This document shows, one piece after another, positions 9,122-19,976 of a stretch of 64,000 nucleotides of DNA (position 1 is the first letter of the stretch; the number at the start of each line of letters is the position of its first letter). The translations under genes and the position numbers were made by a program. The notes under the pieces are model-generated. The model did no database searches, was not told the origin of the DNA, and saw only the letters and a program-made list of their open reading frames with translations. Source of the DNA: Pedobacter yonginensis (GTDB lineage Bacteria; Bacteroidota; Bacteroidia; Sphingobacteriales; Sphingobacteriaceae); contig NZ_QGNZ01000002.1 in assembly GCF_003173595.1 (NCBI RefSeq), forward strand, positions 248,001 to 312,000, written 5' to 3'.

Positions 9122-9781
9122 CTATTTTACCAATGGCAATAGTTGATCTGCCACCAACTTATTTCCAGTTTCGTTTAAATGTACCCTATCAACGGTTAAT
9201 ATTCCTTTTTCTTTATCTTCAGGATTGTTTTTTGCTTCATATTCTGTAAAGATTTTTCTTAAATCGCAAACCGGAAGATTGTTTTTTGCTGCCAATTCTC
9301 TGATACCCGCAGCATACTTATTCAAATCTGCGTCAAGCTCATTAGTGCCATCTTTTTTCTCGCCCACAACCGATGGGGTAACCAAAACTACTTTACTGCC
9401 TACGCCTTGAATTTTGTTAATTAATGCCTGATAGAATTTCAAATATTTATCATAATCGGTTCCGGTATGTGACGATTGCTTGTGCCAAACATCATTTATG
9501 CCTACATAAATCACAACTAAGTCTGGCTTTTTATTCAGTACATCATCTTCCAGGCGTAAGTACAAATCATACACCTTATTGCCGCCAATTCCGGCTCCAA
9601 TAACATTGTATTTTGTAGAGTCTAAGGATTTTTTAATTAAGGTAACATATCCATTTTTAGAAACGCCTTGTTGCGTAATCGAATCGCCAAAGAATATGAT
9701 TCGTTTTGGTTTAAATGTCATTGAGGTTAATACGATTAAGCAAATACAAAGTAAAATGCTGGTTTTGAATAGGATTTTCAT
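9122..9781 (-). CDS. SGNH/GDSL hydrolase, exported
   Basis: 219 residues with an N-terminal hydrophobic signal segment (residues 4-20). The catalytic blocks are visible: FFGDSIT with nucleophile Ser34, a Gly in GAGIGGN, the VIYVGINDVWH block with its Asn, and the final DRVHLNETG carrying the Asp-x-x-His pair. The order and spacing match lysophospholipase or acetylesterase-like SGNH enzymes (TesA/rhamnogalacturonan acetylesterase type). The substrate is not predictable; it may deacetylate glycans or lipids in the periplasm. Confidence 0.93.
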   Translation of the reverse strand: MKILFKTSILLCICLIVLTSMTFKPKRIIFFGDSITQQGVSKNGYVTLIKKSLDSTKYNVIGAGIGGNKVYDLYLRLEDDVLNKKPDLVVIYVGINDVWHKQSSHTGTDYDKYLKFYQALINKIQGVGSKVVLVTPSVVGEKKDGTNELDADLNKYAAGIRELAAKNNLPVCDLRKIFTEYEAKNNPEDKEKGILTVDRVHLNETGNKLVADQLLPLVK

Positions 9782-9947
9782 AATGGGTTATATATTGGTT
9801 AGAATTACTGTTTATCTGTCTATTTAAAATCTAAATTCTGGAAATCGAAACTAAAATTGCTTAATGGAGAGATGCCTTCTGTCTTATAGAAAGCTGCCTA
9901 TCCAAATCAACCAAAAATATTGATTTTTTACGTGTTATTTATGCGAA

Positions 9948-10889
9948 TTATTTACCCTTTTCGAGTTTGTAATCTTTATGAACGATTAGGAAACTTGCTC
10001 GTTCTTCCTTTTTGAAAGGATAATCCCAATTGCCTTGGTAAGTAATTTTTGTTGGCAGTTTATCATCACCAAAATACCCCATTTCAATATTCATTTGCAC
10101 ATCGAAATCAAAAAGCATGTTGCTGTACTTCATATCCACGTATCGACCTAAAATATTAAAATTACGCTTATCAAAAATGGTAACCAACTCTTTAATCATG
10201 ATGCCATCTTTTGTCCAACTGCTCAAATCGGGCTTAACCGAAACTTTGAAGCGATATACCGGAATGGAATCTAGGTAGGTACCACTGGTGAAACCATAAT
10301 CGTAATATTGGCGCATGTTTGCTGAAAAGATCTCGGTTTTACTGCCAATAAAAGGCACTTTAACGGGCCTACCCGGATTAAAGATCAGCGTTTTTAATTT
10401 ATCCTTATAACTTTCATTTGTACCGCCTTTTCCATCACCTGATGGTGCATTTGGCACAAAATCGGTATTGTAGGCATTCATAAAAATATAGTCGAACATC
10501 TCCACGGTGTAGAGCTGATACTTTCCATTCTTTTTATAGATTTTTCCAGTGTCTTGCTTCAACAGATATTCCATTTTATAAGGCCCTTGGTTGTTGTGGC
10601 GTATTTTGCGATAAATTTTACCATCAACCTTGTTCTTTTTATCGTAGGTGTAAATTCGATTTTCGGCAATGAAAGTGTATCGTTTCATATCTCTAAAAGA
10701 TTGATAAAACGAGGTATCGTTTACGATGCGATTGATAAATGTTTCGATGTTTAGGCGCTCCGCTTTAATATTTACAGCCGAATCAAGCGTAATCGTTTTT
10801 ATCGTGTCGGGGTTAAATCGAGGGATTTCCTGCCCATAACTGTTGTAAAATAGAGCGATTGAAACGAAAAATAAAAATAATTTCTTCAT
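9948..10889 (-). CDS. Exported protein of unknown function
   Basis: 313 residues from the ATG at 10889, which begins a signal peptide (MKKLFLFFVSIALFYNSYGQ). An upstream ATG at 10958 would add 23 non-leader residues and is less likely. The body is rich in Tyr, Lys and Asp and predicted beta-rich, with SFYQSFRDMKRYTFIAENRIYTYDKK near the start and DKLPTKITYQGNWDYPFKKEERASF near the end. It resembles Bacteroidetes outer-membrane-associated proteins of unknown role. It lies 23 bp downstream of the amidohydrolase stop side, in the same orientation. Confidence 0.75.
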   Translation of the reverse strand: MKKLFLFFVSIALFYNSYGQEIPRFNPDTIKTITLDSAVNIKAERLNIETFINRIVNDTSFYQSFRDMKRYTFIAENRIYTYDKKNKVDGKIYRKIRHNNQGPYKMEYLLKQDTGKIYKKNGKYQLYTVEMFDYIFMNAYNTDFVPNAPSGDGKGGTNESYKDKLKTLIFNPGRPVKVPFIGSKTEIFSANMRQYYDYGFTSGTYLDSIPVYRFKVSVKPDLSSWTKDGIMIKELVTIFDKRNFNILGRYVDMKYSNMLFDFDVQMNIEMGYFGDDKLPTKITYQGNWDYPFKKEERASFLIVHKDYKLEKGK

Positions 10890-10981
10890 GCTTGATTGTG
10901 TTGACAAAAACGATGCCCATTTATAATGTAGTGCAGAAATGGGTAGGCGATAGCCCACTATATTTACTCGATGCGCCTTAT

Positions 10982-12166
10982 TTAATTTCCGAGCTGCTTC
11001 AGGGCGATATAAGCCATTAAACCTGTTGATATTTTCAGTGCATCTTCATCTACATCAAACCTTGGCGTATGAACAGAATATTGGGTTTCTTTGGCGGTAT
11101 TGCCAGTACCCAACCTGTAAAAACAGGCATCAGTAACCTGAGAGTAGAATGAGAAATCTTCCGCTGCCATCCAAATATCCAAATCAATTACGTTTTCTTT
11201 ACCTAAAAAATCTTCTGCAAAGGATCTTGCGTTGGCGGTTAACTTTTCTTCGTTAATGAGAAATGGATAACCCCTGTGGATATCAAAATCACAGCTTCCG
11301 CCCATGCTTTCTGCCATGCCTTCAGCCATTTTTTTCATGCGTTTATGCGCTTCGGCTCTCCAGTTTTCATCCAAAGTTCTAAATGTTCCTTCAATTTTAA
11401 CTTCATTTGGGATAATATTGGTTGCGCCATTTGCGGTAACTTTTCCAAAGGATAAAACAGAAGGTAAACGTGGATCGGCATTACGACTTACAATTTGCTG
11501 CAAAGCGACAATAATGTGCGATGCGATTAAAACAGGGTCGATATTTTGGTGTGGTTGTGCGCCATGCCCACCTTTTCCAGTTACGGTAACGTACAGCTCA
11601 TCGGTAGAAGCCATGTAAATACCCGAACGAAAACCTACTTTCCCCGTTTCTATTAAAGGCATAACGTGCTGACCGACAATATAATCTGGTTTTGGGTTTT
11701 CTAAAACACCTTCCTTAATCATAATGCTCGCCCCACCGGGAAGTAATTCTTCTGCGGGTTGGAAAATCAGTTTTATGGTTCCGCCAAATTCGTCTTTTAA
11801 TTGATTCAAGATGAAAGCAGTACCTAGAAGGGAGGAAGTATGAACATCGTGCCCACAGGCGTGCATTACGCCATGATTTTTGGAAGCATAGGGTTTATCG
11901 TTTGCCTCATGGATGGGAAGGGCGTCCATATCAGCACGTAAAGCAATAACGTTATCGGATGGTAGCTTTCCTTTGATTAAGCCCACAACACCAGTATTTG
12001 CACAATCTGTAAATTCAATTCCCCATTTGGCTAATTTGTCTTTCACAAACAAGGAAGTTTGAAATTCTTTGAATGACAGTTCGGGATTGGCATGAATATG
12101 TTGACGATAGCCAACTACATCATTAAAAATGCTGTTCGCTAATTCTTGAATTTTATTTTTGATCAT
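10982..12166 (-). CDS. M20D family amidohydrolase (N-acyl-L-amino acid / hippurate type)
   Basis: 394 residues, full length for the family, with no signal peptide, so cytoplasmic. Metal and catalytic blocks are visible: YRQHIHANPELSF, ALRADMDALPI, MHACGHDVHTSSLLG, FQPAEE, the dimerisation domain with VTGKGGHGAQPHQNIDP, and the C-terminal AAEDFSFYSQ. It hydrolyses N-acylated or N-aminoacyl amino acids. Its start overlaps the end of the SPOR gene by 14 bp, suggesting translational coupling. A secreted paralogue lies at 1-569. Confidence 0.94.
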   Translation of the reverse strand: MIKNKIQELANSIFNDVVGYRQHIHANPELSFKEFQTSLFVKDKLAKWGIEFTDCANTGVVGLIKGKLPSDNVIALRADMDALPIHEANDKPYASKNHGVMHACGHDVHTSSLLGTAFILNQLKDEFGGTIKLIFQPAEELLPGGASIMIKEGVLENPKPDYIVGQHVMPLIETGKVGFRSGIYMASTDELYVTVTGKGGHGAQPHQNIDPVLIASHIIVALQQIVSRNADPRLPSVLSFGKVTANGATNIIPNEVKIEGTFRTLDENWRAEAHKRMKKMAEGMAESMGGSCDFDIHRGYPFLINEEKLTANARSFAEDFLGKENVIDLDIWMAAEDFSFYSQVTDACFYRLGTGNTAKETQYSVHTPRFDVDEDALKISTGLMAYIALKQLGN

Positions 12167-12596
12167 CAGAAGCAGTTTCTAAGGTTGGCGCATTAATTTT
12201 TTCCCTAAATATAAATAAAGTGGGGAAAGTTGGGCGAAGCTCGTTGATTAAACGTTGAGCTTCCAATCTGGTACGAAAATCGCCAACACGCACGTAATAA
12301 TTTGGCTCTTTATAAACGATATAGGTATTCAATTTTGGATAGCTTCCTTTAAATCGCGCTTGTTGGTTAAACACCTCACGCCGATCGGAGCCATAAAAAA
12401 TTTGTACTCTATAGCCATAGCCCGAAACGATGGGCTTGTTCGATTTGACCACATCGCCCCCGGTTTTATAAACTTCTAGGCGCTTAGCAATTAAACTATC
12501 AATTTTTGGATCTTTTATCTCCGTTACTTCCCCCTTTTGTGCAAACGATGCTTTAAATAAAAGTAAACAGCCAATAAAAGTAAATAGTATTTTCAT
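12153..12596 (-). CDS. SPOR domain protein, exported
   Basis: 147 residues. Signal peptide MKILFTFIGCLLLFKASFAQ, then a linker and a C-terminal SPOR domain (residues ~65-135) with GYRVQIFYGSDR, YYVRVGDFRTRLEAQRLINELRPTFP. SPOR domains bind denuded peptidoglycan glycan strands, often at division sites. It overlaps the downstream amidohydrolase gene. Confidence 0.88.
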   Translation of the reverse strand: MKILFTFIGCLLLFKASFAQKGEVTEIKDPKIDSLIAKRLEVYKTGGDVVKSNKPIVSGYGYRVQIFYGSDRREVFNQQARFKGSYPKLNTYIVYKEPNYYVRVGDFRTRLEAQRLINELRPTFPTLFIFREKINAPTLETASDDQK

Positions 12597-12907
12597 GTAT
12601 GATTAACGCTGGGCATTCGGAAATTGTTTAACAACAATGGAACCGAAAATATGTGCAAAAATCGACATTCTTTATGGGTTGTGCAAATGGTTATTATCCA
12701 GAGCAGATTTTTTCGATTTCTTGGCGCTTGCGAGGGCGGAAGAAGCATACCGTTTTGAAAATCGGTTCAAATTGAAGAACGTGGATGATTCGCCCAAAGG
12801 CTGAAAATTGGGATCTTTGAGGCAAAATGAAATTAAAGCTACAACAACACAAAGGCCAAGTTCCTTACGAAACCTGACCTTTAGAATTATAACCATTAAA
12901 GGGATTT
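12597..12907. other. Intergenic gap without a convincing gene
   Basis: 311 bp between the SPOR and PEGA genes. A 74-codon open frame on the minus strand (12672-12896) has no leader, no recognisable domain and unusual composition for this genome; I do not call it. No strong terminator or riboswitch is visible. Confidence 0.6.
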
Positions 12908-13285
12908 TTATTGTGCCTTTTTAGGCTCCAATGTAAATTCGTAAACTTTTGGATCGTATTTCATCATTGCTCCAGTAGCTGCATCTATAGCAAAACCTGG
13001 CCAAAATAATACATTTACAATGCCAACTGCGTTGAAAGCGGTTTTGGGCTGAAATGTTTTTGTTTCGTAACCATCTAGTTTTAAACTGATGGTTTGTCCG
13101 CTAAAACCTTTCTTAAGTGATACAGCCATAGGCGTAACACCTGTTTTTACTCCGTCTACTTCAATAGTTGCAGCTGGTGGGTTTGAGTTAATTTGAACGG
13201 TTTGACTGGTTCCCGTAAAAATAGTGGCGCAGCTTGATAGCAGCAATGTCGCTGATACAGCAACAGTGTTCATTACTTTTTTCAT
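12908..13285 (-). CDS. PEGA domain lipoprotein
   Basis: 125 residues. The leader ends in lipobox LLSSC (Cys19), so it is membrane-anchored. Residues ~30-80 match the PEGA domain, with NSNPPAATIEVDGVKTGVTPMAVSLKKG and LDGYETKTF. Then comes a hydrophobic Gly/Pro segment (VLFWPGFAIDAATGAM) often seen in small Bacteroidetes lipoproteins of this type. PEGA domains are surface or S-layer associated; the exact role is unknown. It is monocistronic. Confidence 0.85.
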   Translation of the reverse strand: MKKVMNTVAVSATLLLSSCATIFTGTSQTVQINSNPPAATIEVDGVKTGVTPMAVSLKKGFSGQTISLKLDGYETKTFQPKTAFNAVGIVNVLFWPGFAIDAATGAMMKYDPKVYEFTLEPKKAQ

Positions 13286-13490
13286 TTGTGTGTTTTTTGT
13301 GTGTGTTCTTACTCTTATGGCTTTTCAGTTACGCCCCGTTTTTTATGGTTTCTGGTCTCCATTTTAAATTGTTACATCATTAAAAAACTGCCTACCAGTT
13401 TCAAATTGATTTATTAAACATTTTCAAGAAATTTTTAAATTTCTATTTCGCTAAAATAGAAGTTATATCTAAAAGTAAAAATTTTGTTGC

Positions 13491-13516
13491 AAAAAAAACC
13501 ACATCGATTGATGTGG
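13491..13516 (-). terminator. Terminator of secA
   Basis: CCACATC / GATGTGG stem with a 4-nt loop (13499-13516). On the minus strand it is followed by eight T residues (the A-run at 13491-13498). It lies 31 bp after the secA stop. Confidence 0.85.
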
Positions 13517-13546
13517 CTTTAGCAAATAAGATTGGGCAATGGCTAG

Positions 13547-16500
13547 CTACAGGTTTGCGCCGTGACAGTTTTTGTATTTCTTACCACTACCGCATGGGCA
13601 TGGTTCGTTACGGCCAACTGTTGCTTCTTTACGAACCGGTTGTTGCGGTACTGCTTCGCGTGTATCTCCAAATTCAACTCCTGGCTCCTCTCTACCAAAT
13701 TCTTGTTTGGTGGTTTGTAGCTTAGGTTGTTTTTTCGGCGCTGGTGCTTCTCTTACATCTTCTGGTTCTTGTTGTACAGGAATACCACCTTTATATAAGA
13801 AACTCACAACCTCTTTATTTACAGCATTTAACATGTTTTTAAACAAGTTGAAAGCTTCCATTTTATAAATTACCAATGGATCTTTTTGTTCGTAAACTGC
13901 ATTCTGAACCGATTGTTTCAAATCATCCATTTCACGCAAATGCTCTTTCCAGCTGTCATCAATTAAAGCTAAAACAATTGTTTTCTCGAATGATCGAACA
14001 ACCTCTTTTCCTTTATTGTCAATGGCTTTCTTTAAATCAACAGCAACCTGAATTCCACGAATACCATCTGTGAATGGAACAACAATTTGCTCAATCTGCT
14101 GACCGCGTTCTTCGTAAACTTGAGTTAAAACAGGCAATGATTGTTGAATAATGGATTCTGATTTGCGCGCATAAAATACTTCGGCTTCTTCGAATAAACG
14201 TTCTGTAAGCGTTGCGATGTTTGATGATGAAAACTCTTTCTCAGTAATCGCTGTATCTATCGAGAAGTTTTTAATTACTTCAAGTTTAAAACCATCGTAA
14301 TTAGCTTCTTCTTTATATTCTGTAACGATATCTTCAGCAACATCAAACACCATATTGTTCATGTCCACATCCAAACGTTCGCCGAATAAAGCGTTTTTAC
14401 GCTTCGCATAAATAACGGTACGTTGAGAATTCATAACATCATCGTATTCCAATAAACGCTTACGAATACCGAAGTTGTTTTCTTCAACTTTCTTTTGGGC
14501 ACGCTCGATGGATTTGGTAATCATAGAGTGTTGAATCACTTCACCATCTTCAATTCCCATACGCACCATAATGCTTGAGATTCTTTCAGAACCAAACAAA
14601 CGCATTAAGTTATCCTCCAATGAAACGAAGAATTGTGATGAACCTGGATCGCCCTGACGACCTGCACGACCTCGCAACTGTCTGTCAACACGACGAGATT
14701 CGTGCCGCTCAGTACCTACGATGGCCAAACCTCCTGCTTCTTTAACGCCTGCACCCAATTTTATATCGGTACCACGACCAGCCATGTTGGTTGCAATGGT
14801 AACGGTGCCTGCTTGTCCGGCTTCGGCAACAATATCCGCCTCTTTCTGGTGCATTTTAGCGTTTAATACGTTGTGCTTAATTCCGCGGAGTTTAAGCATA
14901 CGGCTTAACAATTCAGAAATCTCAACTGAAGTGGTACCCACCAAAACTGGGCGACCTGCCTCTGTTAATTTCACAATTTCATCGGCTACTGCATTGTATT
15001 TCTCCCGAACCGTACGGTAAACGTAATCTTGCTCATCTTTTCTAGAGATATTTCTGTTGGTTGGAATTTCAACTACATCTAATTTATAGATAGACCAAAA
15101 CTCGCCTGCTTCTGTTGTTGCAGTACCAGTCATACCACAAAGCTTATGGTACATACGGAAGTAATTTTGCAGGGTTACTGTAGCATAGGTTTGAGTTGCA
15201 TCCTCAACCTTTACATTTTCTTTGGCCTCAATGGCTTGGTGTAAGCCGTCAGAATAACGACGACCATCCATAATACGACCTGTTTGCTCATCAACAATTT
15301 TTATCTTGCCTTCATCAATGATGTATTCTACATCGATTTCGAATAAGGTATAGGCTTTTAATAGTTGATTTACAGAATGGATACGTTCTGCTTTAACCGA
15401 ATAATCGCGCATTAAAGCATCTTTTTGAACTACTTTTTCCTCTAAAGGCAAATCAGATTTCTCTAAATCAGCCACTTCAGTACCCACATCAGGCAATACA
15501 AAGAAATGAGGATCTTCTCCCGATTGGGTAATTAATTCAATCCCTTTTTCAGTTAATTCTACCTGATTATTTTTTTCGTCGATATAGAAGAACAACTCCG
15601 AATCTACCTTAGGCATATTCTTAGATTGATCTGCCATGTAGTAATTTTCGGTTTTTAATAACAAACCACGAACACCACTTTCGCTTAAAAATTTAATTAA
15701 GGCCTTATTTTTTGGCAAACCACGATAAGCACGTAATAGTGCTAAACCACCTTCACCTTCTTCGGTTCCGGTATTGCCCGCGTTGATCAGTTTTTTGGCT
15801 TCGTTTAATGCTGAAGAAACATATGCTTTTTGAGCGTTAACCAAACGTTCGATACGTGGTTTCAACTCATAAAATTCGTGTTCATCGCCACGAGGAATAG
15901 GACCAGAAATAATTAATGGTGTACGGGCATCATCAATTAATACTGAATCGACCTCATCCACCATTGCAAAGTGCAATTTACGTTGCACCAATTGATCTGG
16001 CGTTTGCGACATATTGTCACGCAGGTAATCAAAACCAAATTCGTTGTTGGTACCGTAGGTAATATCAGCGGCATAAGCTTTTCTTCTTTCTTCAGAATTT
16101 GGCTCATGTTTATCAATACAATCTACACTTAAACCATGGAATTCGAATAGTGGGCCATTCCATTCACTATCACGACGAGCTAGATAATCATTCACCGTAA
16201 CAATGTGTACACCTTGACCAGCAAGGGCATTCAAATAAGCAGGCAATGTACTTACCAAGGTTTTACCCTCACCAGTAGCCATTTCGGCAATTTTACCACT
16301 GTGCAAAACAATACCACCAATTAACTGCACATCGTAATGCACCATATTCCACGAAACTTCCGTTCCGGCGGCATCCCATTTATTTGCCCATTGTGCTTTA
16401 TCGCCAACAATTTTTACATTGTTTTTTCTTGCCGCATAATCCTTATCAAACTGAGTAGCGGTCACTTCCAAATAGTCGTTTTCGCTTAATCTGCGTGAAG

Positions 16501-16849
16501 TTTCTTTTACAACGGCAAAAGCCTCCGGCAAAATTTCCAAAAGCACTTTTTCCAGTTCTGCATCACGCTCTTTGCCCAATGCATCTACTTGATCATAAAG
16601 GGCTGTTTTTTGGTGAAGATCTAAATCATCACCCTCAGCATCGTTTTTTAAAGCCGCAATTTTAGCATCAATATCTGCTAAAAAAGTGGAAATTTTTTCT
16701 TTGAATTCTATTGTTTTACCACGTAATTCATCATTGCTCAGGGCAGATAATTTACTGTAGTGTTCGTTTATTTTAACTACCAAGGGCTGTATGCTCTTGA
16801 TATCTCTTTCTGATTTACTTCCGAAAACCTTCGCTAAAAATCCTAACAT
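13547..16849 (-). CDS. secA: Protein translocase ATPase SecA
   Basis: Motor ATPase that drives preproteins through SecYEG. At 1100 residues it is longer than E. coli SecA (901), as usual in Bacteroidetes, from insertions around residues 40-110 and 330-420. It contains the Walker A block [13 protein letters not shown], the DEAD-like [21 protein letters not shown], the preprotein cross-linking domain, [29 protein letters not shown] and [20 protein letters not shown]-terminal zinc-binding SEC-C tail ([14 protein letters not shown]) binds SecB or ribosomes in other species. It has its own terminator. Confidence 0.98.
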   Translation of the reverse strand: MLGFLAKVFGSKSERDIKSIQPLVVKINEHYSKLSALSNDELRGKTIEFKEKISTFLADIDAKIAALKNDAEGDDLDLHQKTALYDQVDALGKERDAELEKVLLEILPEAFAVVKETSRRLSENDYLEVTATQFDKDYAARKNNVKIVGDKAQWANKWDAAGTEVSWNMVHYDVQLIGGIVLHSGKIAEMATGEGKTLVSTLPAYLNALAGQGVHIVTVNDYLARRDSEWNGPLFEFHGLSVDCIDKHEPNSEERRKAYAADITYGTNNEFGFDYLRDNMSQTPDQLVQRKLHFAMVDEVDSVLIDDARTPLIISGPIPRGDEHEFYELKPRIERLVNAQKAYVSSALNEAKKLINAGNTGTEEGEGGLALLRAYRGLPKNKALIKFLSESGVRGLLLKTENYYMADQSKNMPKVDSELFFYIDEKNNQVELTEKGIELITQSGEDPHFFVLPDVGTEVADLEKSDLPLEEKVVQKDALMRDYSVKAERIHSVNQLLKAYTLFEIDVEYIIDEGKIKIVDEQTGRIMDGRRYSDGLHQAIEAKENVKVEDATQTYATVTLQNYFRMYHKLCGMTGTATTEAGEFWSIYKLDVVEIPTNRNISRKDEQDYVYRTVREKYNAVADEIVKLTEAGRPVLVGTTSVEISELLSRMLKLRGIKHNVLNAKMHQKEADIVAEAGQAGTVTIATNMAGRGTDIKLGAGVKEAGGLAIVGTERHESRRVDRQLRGRAGRQGDPGSSQFFVSLEDNLMRLFGSERISSIMVRMGIEDGEVIQHSMITKSIERAQKKVEENNFGIRKRLLEYDDVMNSQRTVIYAKRKNALFGERLDVDMNNMVFDVAEDIVTEYKEEANYDGFKLEVIKNFSIDTAITEKEFSSSNIATLTERLFEEAEVFYARKSESIIQQSLPVLTQVYEERGQQIEQIVVPFTDGIRGIQVAVDLKKAIDNKGKEVVRSFEKTIVLALIDDSWKEHLREMDDLKQSVQNAVYEQKDPLVIYKMEAFNLFKNMLNAVNKEVVSFLYKGGIPVQQEPEDVREAPAPKKQPKLQTTKQEFGREEPGVEFGDTREAVPQQPVRKEATVGRNEPCPCGSGKKYKNCHGANL

Positions 16850-16991
16850 TATATTTTAATCGTATTTATTGTAAAAAATGGTGTGTTTTAACAAGCAAGC
16901 CATGTTATGGCTTAAGCCATTTTGGCATTGTTGCTTTATTATGGATATAAATCTTTCACTAAAGATTTACAAAATGAATTGGAAAAGATAG

Positions 16992-17291
16992 CTAGGGACT
17001 GTTATTCTTCGGTTTTTTCCTGATTGTTAAATCAGTGATTAGCTGATTAACACTAATATATTTTGCAACTTTAAAAGGGCTTTGGGTTCCAATTAAAGCA
17101 AGACTGCTGTAGGATAATAAATAAGGGTTGTGTTGCTCATTAAGCTGAAAAGAGGCATTATCAGCTGCGCCAGCGGTAATTTTGTGCTCGTTACAATATT
17201 CAGTCAACATCCTTAGCCCTTCAACACGTTCGGCTTTTGCCAAATGTGTTAAGCTAAAAAATACAAGCGATATGGTAACTAGGTGTTTCAT
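16992..17291 (-). CDS. Small exported protein of unknown function
   Basis: 99 residues from the ATG at 17291. An upstream TTG in frame adds only four residues and is less likely. A signal peptide is visible (MKHLVTISLVFFSLTHLAKA). The mature part of ~80 residues has no motif I recognise; it contains one Cys and ends in a lysine/proline-rich tail. It stands alone between secA and the DUF2027 gene. Confidence 0.55.
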   Translation of the reverse strand: MKHLVTISLVFFSLTHLAKAERVEGLRMLTEYCNEHKITAGAADNASFQLNEQHNPYLLSYSSLALIGTQSPFKVAKYISVNQLITDLTIRKKPKNNSP

Positions 17292-17387
17292 TAATAGCCG
17301 CAAAGCTAGTTTTAATCTTTTATAAAACGAAATTAAGGGCCTGCAAAAAGCATACCTCTATTTCTAGCGCCCACAAATTAGCCCTAA

Positions 17388-18338
17388 CTATTTAAAAACA
17401 ACCTCGGTTGCACCGTAACCAAATTTTTCTTTTTGAGCATCCATGTACGTTTTTACGTGTGGATTTTTACTAATCATTTTATGAATCTTATCCCTCAATG
17501 TTCCATTTCCAGAACCATGAATGAAAACCATTTTATCGAAGTGATGCACCACTGCGGCATCCATAGCGGTTTGAAAATGATTCAGTTGGATTTGCAACAT
17601 CTCATCAGCTTCTAAAAAATGATGATCGTCGCGAAGTTTTTCGATATGTAAATCTATTTCCTTTGCAGGTACATCAACCGTTTTTTTCTGCTCTGCGCCC
17701 CTAAAAAAGCTTTCCTTTAATTTTTGAGCATCAATTAAAGGTACCTGATCATCTAGGCGAATGAGCCAGCCTTTCTGCTTAGCACCTGGAAGTTCTTTAA
17801 GTTCGCCACTAAAATCTTTCGCTCTAAACTTTTTGCGTATCACCAAAGGTTCTATCGGTTTAACATCAGCCTTGCTGTACACTAAAATCTGGAAATTGAA
17901 CTCAGGCCATAAATCTAAATCCGGTAAAGAAGCGGAGTAAACCAGCTCAGTGGCTTGGGCTTCTAAAACACCATAAAAAGCGCCGGCATATTTGTCCTTT
18001 CGCGCTGTATTTAAGGTAACCAGCAAAACATTTGGACTTTGGTTTTGCAAATGGAAATGAACCACATTGCCGGCCTTATTATCGTTTGCAACAGCAAGAT
18101 AAATTCCATTTTCGATGGTATTGATGCTGGGTACATTTACTTGAATGGGTTTTGGAGCATCTACTGCTTCTGCTGTATGCCCATGCCCGTGCACGGAGGT
18201 TAAATTACTCAACGCAACCGGAATTTCAAAGCCATCTTCATCCGTTACGCCCAAAGTTTGGCCATCAATTATTTTGGTTACATAGCCTTCACGTTTTTCA
18301 TCAACAAAACGAACAAAATCACCTAATTTAAATTTCAT
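17388..18338 (-). CDS. DUF2027/Smr domain protein
   Basis: 316 residues. The N-terminus is an SH3-like strand-rich start (KFKLGDFVRFVDEKREGYVTKIIDGQTLGV). A Bacteroidetes-specific DUF2027 middle follows, with NTIENGIYLAVANDNK. The C-terminal Smr domain (residues ~225-316) has the EIDLHIEKL motif, the HFQTAMDAAVVHH segment, and MVFIHGSGNGTLRDKI. Smr domains nick nucleic acid, and some act as ribosome-rescue endonucleases; the DUF2027 part has no known function. It stands 86 bp from rsgA in the same direction. Confidence 0.9.
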   Translation of the reverse strand: MKFKLGDFVRFVDEKREGYVTKIIDGQTLGVTDEDGFEIPVALSNLTSVHGHGHTAEAVDAPKPIQVNVPSINTIENGIYLAVANDNKAGNVVHFHLQNQSPNVLLVTLNTARKDKYAGAFYGVLEAQATELVYSASLPDLDLWPEFNFQILVYSKADVKPIEPLVIRKKFRAKDFSGELKELPGAKQKGWLIRLDDQVPLIDAQKLKESFFRGAEQKKTVDVPAKEIDLHIEKLRDDHHFLEADEMLQIQLNHFQTAMDAAVVHHFDKMVFIHGSGNGTLRDKIHKMISKNPHVKTYMDAQKEKFGYGATEVVFK

Positions 18339-18424
18339 AACCCTAAATCCTCTAAACGGGATTTCTCCATTCTATATTTTAAGCAACATGCAAAAAACAA
18401 ACTCATTAATTCTTCAATCCAAAG

Positions 18425-19345
18425 CTAATGCCTAGTATCATTGCCGTGATAAATGCTCAAATAGCTTTCATATCTCGATACAGCAATATCGCCATTGTTA
18501 ACCGCTTCTAAAACGGCACAACCAGGTTCGTTAACATGCCTGCAATTATTAAAGCGGCAACTGTGAGAGGTTTTAAAAATTTCTGGGAAAAAATGACCAA
18601 GCTCTTCCTTTTCGATATCGATTACACCCAATTCTCTAATGCCCGGCGTATCTACAATGAAACCGCCTTGTGGCAGTTCAAACATCTCGGCAAAGGTGGT
18701 GGTGTGCTGGCCCTTATCGCTCCAATCCGAAACTTCTCCTGTTCTTAAATCTCTATCGGGCAAAAGTGCATTAATTAAACTCGATTTTCCCACGCCAGAA
18801 TGCCCAGAAATTAAGGTAATCTTATTGGCAATTAAATCTTGAATTATTGGGATATTGATGCCTTTTAATGCAGAAACCTCATAACAAGGATAGCCAATGG
18901 CTTGATATATTTCTTTAAAATCTTGCAGAATTTCTAAACCTTCTTTACTAAATAAATCTAGTTTGTTAAACACTAAAACAGCGGGCACATCATAAGCTTC
19001 TGCGGTAACTAAAAACCGATCGATAAAACCCAATGAGGTTCGAGGTGAAGCCAGCGTAACCAGCAAAATCGCCATATCCAAGTTTGCGGCCAAAATTTGC
19101 GCTTGCTTACTTAAATTTATAGACTTGCGGATGATGTAGTTTTTTCTTGGCAACAGTTGGTTAATCACTCCAGTAATCCCATCACGTTCCAAATCGAATT
19201 TCACTTGGTCTCCAACCGCAATAGGATTGGTGGTTTGGATCCCCTTCATTCTGAATTTCCCAACAATGCGGCAGTCATAGCGGTCGCCATCATCAGCCAA
19301 AACACTATACCAACTCCCGGTAGATTTAATTACTAAGCCCTGCAT
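18425..19345 (-). CDS. rsgA: Small ribosomal subunit biogenesis GTPase RsgA
   Basis: 306 residues. Circularly permuted GTPase that checks 30S maturation. An N-terminal OB fold (~1-60) comes first, then G4 (VFNKLDL) ahead of G1 (GHSGVGKSSLINAL), followed by G2/G3 (TTTFAEMFELPQGGFIVDTPGIRELG). The C-terminal zinc site has Cys-x-Phe-Asn-Asn-Cys-x-His with a later GCAVLEA Cys. Length and order are typical. Confidence 0.97.
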   Translation of the reverse strand: MQGLVIKSTGSWYSVLADDGDRYDCRIVGKFRMKGIQTTNPIAVGDQVKFDLERDGITGVINQLLPRKNYIIRKSINLSKQAQILAANLDMAILLVTLASPRTSLGFIDRFLVTAEAYDVPAVLVFNKLDLFSKEGLEILQDFKEIYQAIGYPCYEVSALKGINIPIIQDLIANKITLISGHSGVGKSSLINALLPDRDLRTGEVSDWSDKGQHTTTFAEMFELPQGGFIVDTPGIRELGVIDIEKEELGHFFPEIFKTSHSCRFNNCRHVNEPGCAVLEAVNNGDIAVSRYESYLSIYHGNDTRH

Positions 19346-19824
19346 ATTTGAAACAAAGGTATAAAAAGGATAGAAGATGTAGGCGCTAAAAATAGCAGGC
19401 TTTTTTCAATCAATATTTGGAAAGCAAAACCTGTGTTTCATCTTAAAGATTCAAAGCACAGCGACTGGGCTTAAAAATATTTCGGTACGTGCAATACCAA
19501 CCGATAGGCAAACACCCACCTTAACTAAACCTGACAGACGCGGAAATACTTTTTGCAGTACAAACTTACATGTATGTGTTACGATTGCAGTGTAAACATT
19601 ACTTGCATTCACTTTACCCAAAAAGATTGTAGCAAATGGCAGGATTGCTGCTGCCGAAGAGTTACTGAAGCATCTTTTCTAATATCTATGTACGCCTCAG
19701 TTTGAGTTCATGATCACGAGCATAAATTACACATTTGGCTAAATCAGTTTTCGGTTCAGAAAATGTGGCTATTTCATCTGATTAAACGTTTTATTAAAAT
19801 ATTTTCAAATAAATTTCAAAATTG

Positions 19825-19857
19825 TTTGCATTTAAGAAAAATAATCTGCTACTTTAC
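19825..19857 (+). promoter_or_regulatory. Predicted promoter of the thr operon
   Basis: TTTG at 19825-19828, 21 bp, then TACTTTAC at 19850-19857, a partial match to TAnnTTTG. Transcription would begin near 19863, about 17 nt before the leader peptide, as expected for an attenuated operon. The preceding 450 bp (19346-19824) contains no gene that I can support. Confidence 0.5.
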
Positions 19858-19879
19858 GGTGTAGAAAATACACTAAGAA

Positions 19880-19945
19880 ATGAATTTTAACACTTCAATT
19901 ATTACAACGATTATTATTACCACCGGTATAAACCAGCGGGGCTAA
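19880..19945 (+). CDS. thr operon leader peptide
   Basis: A 21-codon open frame (ATG 19880, TAA 19943) too short for normal gene calling. Eleven of its 21 residues are Thr (5) or Ile (6), clustered as ITT-III-TT in the centre. It precedes a strong terminator and then thrA. This is the layout of a ribosome-mediated attenuator sensing threonyl- and isoleucyl-tRNA, as known for the enterobacterial thrL leader. Its last codons contain CGGGGC (19937-19942), which can pair with the 5' arm of the terminator (19983-19988). Confidence 0.88.
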   Translation: MNFNTSIITTIIITTGINQRG

Positions 19946-19976
19946 TTTGTTGTAAATTGAAAAAATATAAAACACC

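Noticed and set aside
12672-12896. 74-codon open frame on the minus strand
   Set aside because: No leader, domain or usual composition, and no convincing ribosome-binding context; probably chance.
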